A stretch of 64,000 nt of DNA from Rhodocytophaga aerolata (GTDB taxonomy: Bacteria > Bacteroidota > Bacteroidia > Cytophagales > 172606-1), in assembly GCF_030503435.1 (NCBI RefSeq), contig NZ_JAUKPO010000017.1:62001-126000 (forward strand), given 5' to 3'. The notes under the pieces are model-generated. The model was not told where the DNA came from and made no database searches. It worked only from the letters and a program-made list of their open reading frames with translations. Numbering within the stretch: position 1 is the stretch's first letter; every line of letters begins with the position of its first letter. Positions 9,118 through 16,735 of the stretch are shown piece after piece. The position numbers and the translations under genes are program-made.

Positions 9118-9693
9118 ATGGAGATAGCCACATTACATGTGAAAAACATGGTCTGTCCGCGATGTATCAAAGTCGTAAAGGATGATATGGAGAAGCTGGG
9201 ACTTGAAGTAGAGCACATTCAATTAGGTGAAGTTACAGTAAAATCAGCTGACAGCTCCATTGATATGAATGCTGTGAAAAATATCTTAGTAAGCGAAGGT
9301 TTTGAGTTAATAGAAGATAAACAAGGGTTAATAGTAGAAGAAATAAAAACTACCATTATTGAGTTAATCTATTCAGGCAAAATTGAGAATATACACATTA
9401 ATTTTTCTGATTATCTGGCTGCTATCCTGAATAAGGATTATCATTATATGAGTAATGCCTTTTCAACCCTTGAGCATATAACCGTAGAAAAGTTTTATAT
9501 TTTACAGAAGATTGAACGGGCCAAGGAACTTCTTTCTTACCATGAATTAAGTCTGGGTGAGATTGCCAGAAAGTTAGGCTATAGCAATATTGCCCATTTT
9601 TCCAATCAATTCAAGCGTATTGTTGGAACATCTCCTACTCAATACCGGAAAGAAAATGGCAGTAGAAGAAAGTTTATTGACCAGTTGAAGTAA
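9118..9693 (+). CDS. HMA-AraC fusion regulator (probable copper-responsive activator)
   Basis: A 191-residue protein. The N-terminal ~70 residues resemble an HMA metal-binding domain with MVCPRCIKVV (C13, C16). The C-terminal ~95 residues form the two helix-turn-helix units of the AraC/XylS family (ERAKELLSYHELSLGEIARKLGYSNIAHFSNQFKRIVG). Fusing a metal-chaperone fold directly to an AraC DNA-binding domain suggests direct metal sensing. It lies at the end of the efflux operon behind a 104-bp gap. Three 21-bp-spaced repeats at copper-gene promoters are candidate operators. HMA-AraC proteins exist in Bacteroidota copper loci, but I know of no detailed characterization. Confidence 0.8.
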   Translation: MEIATLHVKNMVCPRCIKVVKDDMEKLGLEVEHIQLGEVTVKSADSSIDMNAVKNILVSEGFELIEDKQGLIVEEIKTTIIELIYSGKIENIHINFSDYLAAILNKDYHYMSNAFSTLEHITVEKFYILQKIERAKELLSYHELSLGEIARKLGYSNIAHFSNQFKRIVGTSPTQYRKENGSRRKFIDQLK

Positions 9694-9741
9694 ATTGTTT
9701 TATAATCAAATAATTTTTGACAAATCTTAACATGTAGATAA

Positions 9742-10821
9742 ATGGCTCTTTCTCTTATACATCAACTTTTTATATTATATACTTTCATCTCCGTTGTCTT
9801 CTATACTCAGGTGCAAGAAGAGGAGCCAATCACTATCGGCTCTGGCCTGCAACCTAAAGCGGTGATTAATGACCATGGGATACTAAAGCTGGTATACGGG
9901 TTGGAAGATAACCTTTATTACATAGAATCTACAGACAAAGGTAAAAGCTTTACCAAACCCGCCTTAGTAGCTGGCCTGCCTGAGGGGCTGATGCTTGGGA
10001 TGGGGAGAGGTCCTCAGATAGCTAGTTGGGGCGATCATACGGTCATTACTGCTGTCAACGAAAAAGGAAATATCTATAGCTGGAAACTAAATAGGCATTC
10101 CCAGAAATGGGAAGGCCCCAGTAGAATCAATGATGTAGATACAGTAGCCAAAGAAGGTTTCGTGGCAATAGCTAAGGGTAAAGGAAGTAATATATACTCA
10201 GTCTGGAACGATTTGAGGAGTGGTAATAATCAGCTGTATGGTTCAGTTTCAAAAGATGGAGGTAAAACATGGAGTAAGAACAAATTAATTTACGCTTCAC
10301 CTGATACTACTATCTGCGAGTGTTGTAAAGTATCCATGATTTATAATAACCGCGATAAGCTGTATGTGATGTGGAGAAATCAATTGGATGGATTCAGGGA
10401 TATGTATTTAGTGTCTGTTGAAGACGGGATGAATAAGGTTTCCTCTCCTGTAAAATTAGGAAGCGGTAGCTGGAAATTGGAAGGATGTCCCATGGATGGA
10501 GGTAGCCTCTATAGCGATGAAAAAGGTGATGTAATTACTGTCTGGAGACGGGAAGGAGACATATTTTTGTGTGAGCCTGGTAAAGAAGAAGTAAAATTAG
10601 GTACAGGTAAAACGCCAGTTGTAACAAAGAATGAGCAGGGAATCAAGGTATTATGGAGTGAAAACAATGAAATTTTATCGCTTTCTACTACATCCAATAA
10701 AATTACTTCCTTAGGGAAGGGACGTTATCCAAATGTTGTTTCAGTAAAAGATTTTACACTAGCATTCTGGGAAACTGAAAACAAAGAAATTGTAGTGAAG
10801 CCGTTAGATGCCAAATATTAG
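9742..10821 (+). CDS. Exported BNR/Asp-box repeat (sialidase-fold) protein
   Basis: A 359-residue protein with a hydrophobic N-terminal segment (residues ~3-22) that should export or anchor it. At least two Asp-boxes (S-x-D-x-G-x-[ST]-[FW]) occur: STDKGKSF near 75 and SKDGGKTW near 170, as in six-bladed sialidase-like propellers. The usual sialidase Arg triad is not obvious, so glycosidase activity is doubtful. A Cys cluster CECCKV near residue 193 is unusual and could bind metal, which would suit the copper neighbourhood. It follows the regulator by 48 bp. Function is unknown beyond the fold. Confidence 0.6.
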   Translation: MALSLIHQLFILYTFISVVFYTQVQEEEPITIGSGLQPKAVINDHGILKLVYGLEDNLYYIESTDKGKSFTKPALVAGLPEGLMLGMGRGPQIASWGDHTVITAVNEKGNIYSWKLNRHSQKWEGPSRINDVDTVAKEGFVAIAKGKGSNIYSVWNDLRSGNNQLYGSVSKDGGKTWSKNKLIYASPDTTICECCKVSMIYNNRDKLYVMWRNQLDGFRDMYLVSVEDGMNKVSSPVKLGSGSWKLEGCPMDGGSLYSDEKGDVITVWRREGDIFLCEPGKEEVKLGTGKTPVVTKNEQGIKVLWSENNEILSLSTTSNKITSLGKGRYPNVVSVKDFTLAFWETENKEIVVKPLDAKY

Positions 10822-10892
10822 ATATTTACCTCCAGCTGTATTTATTATCTTATTTTAAAGAGTAAAACCAATAAAGCCATACTAAGTAATAA

Positions 10893-11189
10893 ATGATTCA
10901 TCTGGTACTTCATTTACTTATGCCAGGCCTGATAGCCTGGATTTTTTTCAGGCATCAGTGGATTCGTGCCTGGCTAATAATGGGGGCTACCATGATAGTT
11001 GATGTAGACCACTTATTAGCAACTCCAGTATTTGATCCAAACCGGTGTAGCATTGGCTTTCATCCCTTGCATTCATATATAGCCATTTTCATATATGCTT
11101 TGATGGTTCTACTTCCAAAGCTTCGTATACTATCAATAGGGTTACTTATTCATATGCTACTTGACTATCTAGATTGTTTAACTATGTAG
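10893..11189 (+). CDS. DUF6122 small membrane protein
   Basis: A 98-residue protein with about four hydrophobic segments. The polar motifs DVDHLLATPVFDPNRC and FHPLHSY match the Bacteroidota DUF6122 family, which resembles metal-dependent membrane hydrolase-like proteins with Asp/His clusters. No specific function is known. It sits alone, 71 bp after the BNR protein and ahead of the DUF305 promoter. Confidence 0.65.
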   Translation: MIHLVLHLLMPGLIAWIFFRHQWIRAWLIMGATMIVDVDHLLATPVFDPNRCSIGFHPLHSYIAIFIYALMVLLPKLRILSIGLLIHMLLDYLDCLTM

Positions 11190-11201
11190 TTTGTTCTAAC
11201 A

Positions 11202-11235
11202 AATTATGTAAAACTCTCCAAGAATTATGTAAAAC
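11202..11235 (+). promoter_or_regulatory. 21-bp-spaced direct repeat upstream of DUF305 gene (putative HMA-AraC operator)
   Basis: AATTATGTAAAAC occurs twice, identically, at 11,202-11,214 and 11,223-11,235, with starts exactly 21 bp apart. The same kind of pair precedes the copper efflux operon and the Csp gene. The downstream -7 box is weak (TACAATTA at 11,254), consistent with a promoter that needs an activator. Confidence 0.55.
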
Positions 11236-11350
11236 CTTTAGGGATTTTATTTGTACAATTAATTGATTTCTGATTTTATCTTTTTGCTCTGATAGAATCC
11301 TTTACTGGGCTTGTATAAGCATATGACACACCATATTTAACCTTAAAACT

Positions 11351-12022
11351 ATGACAAACCACCGTTTACTTTCACTGTTAACTTTAGTCTTTGCCTGTTG
11401 CTTTGTTTTCACAGGCTGTCAATTTCTTGGATTGCCTGAAGATTTCAATCCTATCAAAGAAAATCAAAAGAAAGAAGCCTTTCATAAAGAGATGGACGCA
11501 GCCATGATGACAATGATGAAAGCCATGATGGAAACGCCCATGACTATGGACCCGGATGTTGATTTTGCTAGGATGATGATACCCCACCATATAGGTAGTG
11601 TTGATATGGCCCAAATAGAATTAAAGTATGGACATGAAGCAAAAGCACGGCAGTTAGCACAGGAAGCAAAAGATGCAGATGAAGCAAGTATAAAAAGATT
11701 ACAAGCTTTTCTTGACTCTTATGGATCGCCAGAACCTGTATCTGAAGAAACCTATAGTAAATTTAAAATGAAGATGGATGAAGCCATGAAGAAAATGGAA
11801 GAAACAATGGGATCTGTACCTGAAACAATTGATCCAGATTATGATTTTGCTGAAATGATGATACACCATCATCAGGGAGCAATTGATATGTCGAAAATAG
11901 AGCTTGAATTTGGGGATGATGAACCTGCTAAAAAGGAGGCACAAATGATAATAGATCACCAGGAAGAAGAAATTATCAAATTAGGTGAATTCCGCAACGA
12001 GCATGGCCAGCCTCTTTTCTAA
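11351..12022 (+). CDS. Tandem DUF305 lipoprotein
   Basis: A 223-residue lipoprotein (Cys 23 in VFTGCQ). It has two DUF305 units: DVDFARMMIPHHIGSVDMAQIEL (~65-87) and DYDFAEMMIHHHQGAIDMSKIEL (~162-184). Both are rich in Met and His and lie in long ferritin-like helices. DUF305 proteins are typical of Cu/Ag resistance loci and are presumed periplasmic metal binders; the function is not established. The 21-bp-spaced operator-like repeat lies ~115 bp upstream, so copper-responsive expression is likely. Confidence 0.85.
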   Translation: MTNHRLLSLLTLVFACCFVFTGCQFLGLPEDFNPIKENQKKEAFHKEMDAAMMTMMKAMMETPMTMDPDVDFARMMIPHHIGSVDMAQIELKYGHEAKARQLAQEAKDADEASIKRLQAFLDSYGSPEPVSEETYSKFKMKMDEAMKKMEETMGSVPETIDPDYDFAEMMIHHHQGAIDMSKIELEFGDDEPAKKEAQMIIDHQEEEIIKLGEFRNEHGQPLF

Positions 12023-12106
12023 AGAAAGGCAAAGGTGAAAGTAAGACTAAAATTGTCTATTTCAAAGACTCCTTAAGAATTGTTAACCTCAATTAGAATT
12101 GTTGAT

Positions 12107-12346
12107 ATGGAAATACTTAAATTCAAAACAAACATTAAATGTGGCGGCTGTATAGCAACAGTTACTCCTTTTTTAGACAAAGAAGAAAGCATACAAAATT
12201 GGCAGGTGGATACTAGCAGTGCAGACAAAGTGCTTACTGTCTCCGGCCATGATGTAAATCCGCAAAAAGTAAAGAATGTTGTGGAAAAAGCAGGCTTCAA
12301 GGCAGAAGTTATACAAGTTGCTGGCATAGGTGGTAAGGATTTATAG
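12107..12346 (+). CDS. HMA-domain copper chaperone
   Basis: A single heavy-metal-associated domain of ~79 residues with KCGGCIATV (CxxC), followed by the beta-alpha-beta pattern ending VVEKAGFKAEVI. It is CopZ/Atx1-like and should carry Cu(I) in the cytosol. The ATG at 12,107 fits the family start; an upstream TTG-initiated extension adds only residues foreign to the fold. It lies between the DUF305 and Csp genes. Confidence 0.85.
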   Translation: MEILKFKTNIKCGGCIATVTPFLDKEESIQNWQVDTSSADKVLTVSGHDVNPQKVKNVVEKAGFKAEVIQVAGIGGKDL

Positions 12347-12391
12347 ATATTCTTGTTGTCAGAATTAATATATAATTAAATCAATATCAGA

Positions 12392-12425
12392 AATTTTGTA
12401 AATAATACTATAAATATTGCAAAAC
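12392..12425 (+). promoter_or_regulatory. 21-bp-spaced direct repeat upstream of Csp gene (putative HMA-AraC operator)
   Basis: Half-sites AATTTTGTAAATA (12,392-12,404) and AATATTGCAAAAC (12,413-12,425) are exactly 21 bp apart and related to the repeats at 657-690 and 11,202-11,235. They lie ~55-90 bp before the start codon. Confidence 0.5.
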
Positions 12426-12479
12426 TGCTTGAGATACAGACCGTAGTAATAAATATATTAAACCTAAAATTATATTACT

Positions 12480-12830
12480 ATGTCCCACGAAAAATTTCAA
12501 AGCTGTATTGATGCTTGTTTAGCTTGCGCCGTTGAATGTAATCACTGTGCTACTGCCTGTTTGCAAGAGCAAGAGGTACAAATGTTAGCGCGCTGTATAA
12601 AATTAGATTTGGATTGTGCCCAAATATGTTCACTGGCTGCTGATTATATGGCTAGAAGCAGTGAATATGCCAGACAAATATGTGATCTGTGTGCTCAAAT
12701 TTGTGATGCTTGCGCAGCTGAATGTGAAAAACATGCCTCTCATCATGACCATTGCCGTGCTTGTGCAGAAGCTTGCCGACGTTGCGCAGAAGAGTGCCGC
12801 AGCATGATGAGCATGAGTAGTAGTATGTAA
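12480..12830 (+). CDS. Cys-rich four-helix-bundle copper storage protein (Csp-like)
   Basis: A 116-residue protein with 19 Cys residues, many in CxxxC or CxxC spacing along amphipathic helices (CIDACLACAVECNHC; CDLCAQICDACAAEC; CRACAEACRRCAEEC). This is the hallmark of the Csp/DUF326 family, whose bundles can store many Cu(I) ions. There is no signal peptide, so it should be cytosolic, like Csp3. The C-terminus is Met/Ser-rich. It belongs to the copper module by position and by its operator-like repeat. Confidence 0.9.
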   Translation: MSHEKFQSCIDACLACAVECNHCATACLQEQEVQMLARCIKLDLDCAQICSLAADYMARSSEYARQICDLCAQICDACAAECEKHASHHDHCRACAEACRRCAEECRSMMSMSSSM

Positions 12831-12924
12831 AAAGGAGCCATTCATTTATAAGGTGAAATTTATATCCTATTCTATCAAATATATTTGGATTTGGTATCTT
12901 TAACTGGAGTAAAAAAGTAGGAGG

Positions 12925-13140
12925 GAAGTGGCTACCTTTCAAGGGCACTGCTTGTGCCCCTTAGCTTTATAAGCCAAACTTAGTTGACGTTTTTCCTAGC
13001 GAAACGAGATAAAAAGGGTGATTTAGAAATTATTTTTTCGGACCTATTTCAGACCTGCATATCATAAATATCTGATTTACAGTATATAGTCTACTTGCTT
13101 GTAATCAGTAGGTCGTTGGTTCGATTCCGACTGGGGGCTC
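12925..13140 (+). repeat. Right-end repeat, copy 1 (partner at 50,869-51,086)
   Basis: Positions 12,990-13,056 match 50,936-51,002 at 61 of 67 bases without gaps (both begin TTTTTCCTAGCGAAACGAG and end GACCTATTTCAGACCT). The 39-bp tRNA segment follows at the same distance in both copies. Weaker similarity reaches back to ~12,925. The middle ~45 bp differ completely. I read these as related element ends lying against att sites. Confidence 0.7.
13102..13140 (+). repeat. tRNA-Thr 3'-half direct repeat, copy 1 (putative att site)
   Basis: Thirty-nine bases identical to 51,048-51,086. They cover the 3' side of the anticodon arm, the variable loop, the full T-arm (GTTGG/TTCGATT/CCGAC) and the 3' acceptor strand. 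The loop here reads CTTGTAA (13,098-13,104), anticodon TGT, so the source is tRNA-Thr. No D-arm or 5' acceptor strand lies upstream, so this is not an intact tRNA. Confidence 0.7.
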
Positions 13141-13149
13141 TTGAAAATC

Positions 13150-13182
13150 AAGCACTTAGCATTATTTGTTAAGTGCTTTTTT
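13150..13182 (+). terminator. Rho-independent terminator after tRNA 3' half
   Basis: Stem AAGCACTTA (13,150-13,158) pairs with TAAGTGCTT (13,170-13,178), followed by a T-run. It probably once terminated the tRNA transcript. Confidence 0.7.
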
Positions 13183-13405
13183 ATTTAGTTGCAATACAAC
13201 TTGCAATACTTTAATTAGATCATCCCAGCTGGCCTACTTAGAATAAAAAAAGCCTCGAATTTTTTAAAATTTGGAGTTTCTCTGATTTTGTATATAGTGA
13301 ATAGATCTACGTTCATCACTTAACAGTTTACTGTAATTCAATTAGAATAAAAATCCTTTTTATCTGATGTTGTTAGAAAAAGTTAGTTAAATTGATAGGA
13401 AAAAT

Positions 13406-13708
13406 ATGCAAACTATCAAAGAAAAATGTGAATCTGCACCTATCGTTGCAACTGTTATAATTTATGACCATCAAGAAACACTTATCTATAGTACTTCTGA
13501 TAACAAAGATTTTTATAATGAGGTATTAGGTGATAAACATCCTACTCCTTTACAAAAAGATGTATTGGTTCCTGATAAAGAAATTACGATTCAAAACAAA
13601 AAATATAGAATATACAGAATAGCTATTGAAGGTTATTCTTCCATGACAGAGGGTGTAGCCCAACATCCTATCAATACATTGATCAAAATATATGTTAAGC
13701 CCTTATGA
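13406..13708 (+). CDS. Hypothetical protein, 100 aa
   Basis: I do not recognise this protein. It is soluble, mixed alpha/beta, with no signal peptide or membrane helix. The C-terminal part (ITIQNKKYRIYRIAIEGYSS) looks like alternating beta strands. It is the first ORF inside the island. Confidence 0.5.
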   Translation: MQTIKEKCESAPIVATVIIYDHQETLIYSTSDNKDFYNEVLGDKHPTPLQKDVLVPDKEITIQNKKYRIYRIAIEGYSSMTEGVAQHPINTLIKIYVKPL

Positions 13709-13750
13709 TCATTCACAAATTGAATCTTATAACAAGACAACATAACCTAT

Positions 13751-13945
13751 ATGGGCTTTTTTAACAATCTTTTTGGCACTAATGAACAAGAAATATTAGC
13801 AAAAGCAAAAGCTGGAGAGAGAAATTCAGGTATTATAATTTTTGATTTAGCTTATACTTTTGCTGACATACTTATTAACTCAGATGGAAAAAGCAGTGCC
13901 TATAAATGTATAAAGTCAGCCAAAAGTGGACAGAAAGGAGTATAA
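13751..13945 (+). pseudogene. ORF interrupted by the IS3 element
   Basis: Begins MGFFNNLFGTNEQEI and is open for ~56 codons; the frame then enters the IS terminal repeat at ~13,921 and stops at 13,945 inside the IS. The last residues are therefore IS-encoded, and the original gene has lost its 3' part. I find no obvious continuation beyond the other IS end. Function is unknown. Confidence 0.5.
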
Positions 13946-13959
13946 GCGTAAGAGACTTT

Positions 13960-14934
13960 TTAGTTTGTTTGTAACTTTTGATAAATATAACTTTTTCTTC
14001 TTTTTTCTATTGACTGCTTTTTAACTATTTCTCTTTCTTTGAGCTTTTCCTGCTTTTTACCTTTAAAGACATCTACCGGAAGCAGATTATCTAAGGATTC
14101 ATGATAGCGGAAATGATTATAATACTCCACCCACTCAGCTATACGAATCGATAACTCCTGCGGGCTATAATAGTGCTCCAACAGCAATAAGTTTTTCATC
14201 GACCGGTGATAACGTTCTATTTTGCCTTGGGTCATGGGATGTAAGGGTGCACTACGCACATGTTTAATGGATTGTCCCTCAAAATACTGCTTGAGATACT
14301 TAGACACATAAGCTGAGCCGTTGTCAGTCAATACACGTGGTCGCTGGTCTTTCTGTAGACCGGCTACTTGCATAGCCTTTTGTAGTGTGCGTTCTGCATC
14401 GGTGGCTTGCATGGTCGAACACAGCTCCCAGGACAGGATAAAGCGGGAGTAATCATCCATGACAGTAGATAAATAATACCAGCCCCAACCTTGAATTTTG
14501 AAATAAGTAAAGTCTGTTTGCCACAACTCATTGACAGTTGTAGTAGGATTGATAAACTTATCTGTTGCTTCCATTAACCGGTAAGCCGGAGTAGTGATCA
14601 GATTGTAACTTTTCAGAATACGATATACGGTAGATTCAGACACAAACCACTTCTGCTCATCAGTGATATAGCAGGCCAATTCCCGACACGATAAATCTGT
14701 ACGTTCTAAAGCTAGATCTACTACTTTCTGCCGCTCTTGGGTAGGCAACTGATTCCAGTACCCTTTTCTTTGAGGCTTCTTATCTGCTAATCCATCGTAA
14801 CCTGCCTGTAAATACTTTTTATACCACTTATAAAAGGTAGAACGGTTGATACTTAGTTGCTGTAAGGTAGCCTTCACACCCAGGTCAGATTGTTCAACGA
14901 TGGTGATAATTTCCATTTTCTCTGATTGAGTCAT
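13960..14934 (-). CDS. IS3-family transposase OrfB (DDE integrase core)
   Basis: A 324-residue protein. An N-terminal helix-turn-helix (~18-45) is followed by the retroviral-type integrase core with DDE residues in WQTDFTYF (~139-146), VLTDNGSAYVS (~202-212) and E in KIERYHRSMK (~238-247). It lies in the -1 frame relative to OrfA and is open upstream of its ATG to the slippery site, so the active enzyme is probably the OrfAB fusion. No internal stop is visible, so it may be functional. Confidence 0.92.
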   Translation of the reverse strand: MTQSEKMEIITIVEQSDLGVKATLQQLSINRSTFYKWYKKYLQAGYDGLADKKPQRKGYWNQLPTQERQKVVDLALERTDLSCRELACYITDEQKWFVSESTVYRILKSYNLITTPAYRLMEATDKFINPTTTVNELWQTDFTYFKIQGWGWYYLSTVMDDYSRFILSWELCSTMQATDAERTLQKAMQVAGLQKDQRPRVLTDNGSAYVSKYLKQYFEGQSIKHVRSAPLHPMTQGKIERYHRSMKNLLLLEHYYSPQELSIRIAEWVEYYNHFRYHESLDNLLPVDVFKGKKQEKLKEREIVKKQSIEKRRKSYIYQKLQTN

Positions 14935-14948
14935 ACGTCGGTACTTTT

Positions 14949-15350
14949 CTACTCCTGTTCCGCCTTTAAGTTTTTTTTAAGCAAGCGGTTCTCCAGACTC
15001 AGTTCTGCCACTAATTGTTTAAGGGCTTCATTTTCAGATTTTATGGATTGCACCTCTGGAGCAGTGGCTTCCCTGGTAGTATCTCCATTGAGCCGTTTTT
15101 TACCTGCCTCCAAAAATTCTTTGCTCCATCGGTAGAAGATATTGGTATTCAACCCTTCTCTACGGCAGATTTCTGCTACGGATTCTTCGCCTCTGAGACC
15201 TTCTAATACAATGCGTATTTTTTCTTCAGCTGAATAATGCCGTCTGCTCTGTCTTTGGATATCTTTAATAACAGAAAGAACAGGCTTGGACTTTTGCTTT
15301 TTGGGTTGTTCTGTAGTGCTTGTAGTGGGAACATTACTTGTTTTGGACAT
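14949..15350 (-). CDS. IS3-family transposase OrfA (helix-turn-helix)
   Basis: A 133-residue protein with a Lys/Arg-rich N-terminus, a helix-turn-helix (YSAEEKIRIVLEGLRGEESVAEICRREGLNTNIFYRW, ~40-75) and a C-terminal leucine-zipper-like coiled coil (~100-130). This is typical of IS3 OrfA, which binds the IS ends. The coding end contains the frameshift heptamer at 14,970-14,976. Confidence 0.9.
   Translation of the reverse strand: MSKTSNVPTTSTTEQPKKQKSKPVLSVIKDIQRQSRRHYSAEEKIRIVLEGLRGEESVAEICRREGLNTNIFYRWSKEFLEAGKKRLNGDTTREATAPEVQSIKSENEALKQLVAELSLENRLLKKNLKAEQE
14970..14976 (-). promoter_or_regulatory. Programmed -1 frameshift site A_AAA_AAC
   Basis: On the minus strand OrfA reads CTT AAA AAA AAC TTA AAG. 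The heptamer A AAA AAC is a classic -1 slippery sequence, and a -1 shift leads straight into the open OrfB frame. Confidence 0.75.
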
Positions 15351-15557
15351 AACCTAGTTTGTTAAAGGGTGGATAATTTAGAAATTTATCTCTTCTTTTT
15401 CTTTCCCTTTTGTCCACTTTCATTTGACTACATACACAAGCCATTTTGATAGAAACAAATGTAATAAGATGAAAATAAATATTCAAGAGAAAAGTGGGTT
15501 TTCTACAATTTTATTCAGACCAATTTTAATGGTTAAGCCACGATAAATTTTAAACAA

Positions 15558-16076
15558 ATGGCAAAGAAACAAACAATTCCCCAACAAGCACGAATAAGAA
15601 AAATTGACCTGTGGCAATCACAAAAAGCAGCTTTCCTTAAAATTAAAACCTATAATAAAGGTAAAAGCTATGGAGCAACTGTTACCACCTCTCAGGTAAC
15701 TACGATTAACAAAATACTGGAGGATTATATATCTAAGTTTAGACATCATAGCGCTTCCAGAGCAAAGCTTTATATCACCATGGGAAATTTGGCTGAACTT
15801 GCAGGATGTTGTGTAAAAACGGCATATAATCACCTATTGCGGTTGGTGCGGGCAGGTTTAGTAAAAAAGAAACTAACCGCCCATAGCTTCGATGGGAAAA
15901 CGCTTACCCCTTGTATAGAAATTGAACTATGTAGGGACATTGTAAAATTCTCTGAGTTTACCTCTACGCCCTATGTGAATAACCCGGTGGATAGAGGCAA
16001 AAACAGAAGATTTATCGCCCCTCCGATAAGTTCTGCAAATATGGACTTGTATAAAGCAGGAGGGCATATTCCGTAA
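15558..16076 (+). CDS. Winged-helix/HTH protein
   Basis: A 172-residue basic protein. The middle (~65-115: LYITMGNLAELAGCCVKTAYNHLLRLVRAGLVKKKL) forms a clear winged helix-turn-helix, as in replication initiators and small regulators of Bacteroidota mobile elements. No metal or ligand domain is recognizable. The position near the island's left end suggests a role in element biology, but this is inference. ATG 15,558 follows a 136-bp gap after the IS. Confidence 0.6.
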   Translation: MAKKQTIPQQARIRKIDLWQSQKAAFLKIKTYNKGKSYGATVTTSQVTTINKILEDYISKFRHHSASRAKLYITMGNLAELAGCCVKTAYNHLLRLVRAGLVKKKLTAHSFDGKTLTPCIEIELCRDIVKFSEFTSTPYVNNPVDRGKNRRFIAPPISSANMDLYKAGGHIP

Positions 16077-16417
16077 TAGTCTTTCTTTTTGTCCTCAGTA
16101 AAAGTTACCGACACTTTCTTTTAAGAGAGTTTTAAACGAAAGTTTAAAATGAAAGAGCTGTGGATTATGTGGATAACTTTTTAAAGTATAAAATAAATCA
16201 AAGGGAAAAAGAAAAATATAACCAAGCAGCTTTTGCAGAATAAAGAACAAATCTGAAAAATATAAAAGAAAGTTACGAAGTCGGGGCAGTTGTGAGGAGA
16301 ATGATCCCAACATAGTATCCATTGCTAATGTCTTGCTATACATACAAGATTCCAGTTACGCCCCGTTGCAGGGCTGGCTTTGAAATTAATCCACAACATT
16401 ATAATATATTAGATACG
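16077..16417 (+). other. Non-coding gap, nothing identified
   Basis: AT-rich sequence between the winged-helix gene and the next ORF. A reading frame can be extended back to TTG 16,322, but the extra residues look non-genuine. No RNA gene, repeat or clear promoter is seen. Confidence 0.4.
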
Positions 16418-16735
16418 ATGAAGAAAAAATTGCCACCTAAAGATATAAGCGATTCCAGATACAAAACCGTTATTTTTTTCTTTAACGATTCGTCCCAGAC
16501 CACTACAAGAAAACAAGATTTCTATTCTAAATTCATCGGACAGAAGGAACCTGTGAATGGTTTTGAGTACTGGCGCAACAGGATTTATTGGTACATTGGG
16601 CATTCAGAGTTTGGAATCAAATGGGCAGCTATTTATGATAATAAAGATGTAAATCGAGAAAAAGAACCTATTCTGACTATTTTCGGAAATGGTGTTGAAA
16701 AAGCGAACGAGGCATCTATTACTACATGTGATTAA
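16418..16735 (+). CDS. Hypothetical protein, ~105 aa
   Basis: I do not recognise it. From ATG 16,418 it reads MKKKLPPKDISDSRYKT and contains an aromatic-rich middle (FEYWRNRIYWYIGHSEFGIKWAAIYD). It is soluble with no signal peptide. Its 3' end overlaps the next ORF by 47 bp in another frame, so the two may be one frameshifted gene. Confidence 0.4.
   Translation: MKKKLPPKDISDSRYKTVIFFFNDSSQTTTRKQDFYSKFIGQKEPVNGFEYWRNRIYWYIGHSEFGIKWAAIYDNKDVNREKEPILTIFGNGVEKANEASITTCD

Larger units (their letters stand above)
12831..13405 (+). other. Non-coding junction: element right end, tRNA-Thr 3' half, terminators
   Basis: No convincing gene. It holds the right-end repeat (12,925-13,140, related to 50,869-51,086), the 39-bp tRNA-Thr 3' half and its terminator. 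Around 13,245-13,280 there is an imperfect hairpin that reads as a terminator on the minus strand (T-run after the stem), with no minus-strand gene now before it. Confidence 0.6.
13921..15421 (-). mobile_element. IS3-family insertion sequence (~1.5 kb)
   Basis: Two overlapping transposase ORFs on the minus strand lie between imperfect inverted ends: CAAAAGTGGACAGAAAGG at 13,921 and, on the complement of the right end, TGAAAGTGGACAAAAGGG reading in from ~15,422. The right end finishes with the IS3-typical CA. No clear 3-4-bp target duplication is visible, so the exact ends are uncertain by a base or two. Confidence 0.85.

Noticed and set aside
12080-12106. TTG-initiated N-terminal extension of the HMA chaperone
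   Set aside because: The added residues do not belong to the HMA fold, and ATG 12,107 matches the usual family start.
12078-12106. Fourth HMA-AraC operator before the HMA chaperone gene
   Set aside because: AATTGTT occurs twice but 19 bp apart, and the half-sites lack the TGYAAAAC part.
13090-13140. Complete tRNA gene at the first tRNA-like sequence
   Set aside because: Only the 3' half is present; no 5' acceptor strand or D-arm lies upstream and the 5' anticodon stem does not pair. The same holds for 51,041-51,086.
16322-16417. N-terminal extension of the hypothetical protein at 16,418
   Set aside because: It begins with TTG and has Cys/Pro/Arg-rich residues unlike the rest of the protein.
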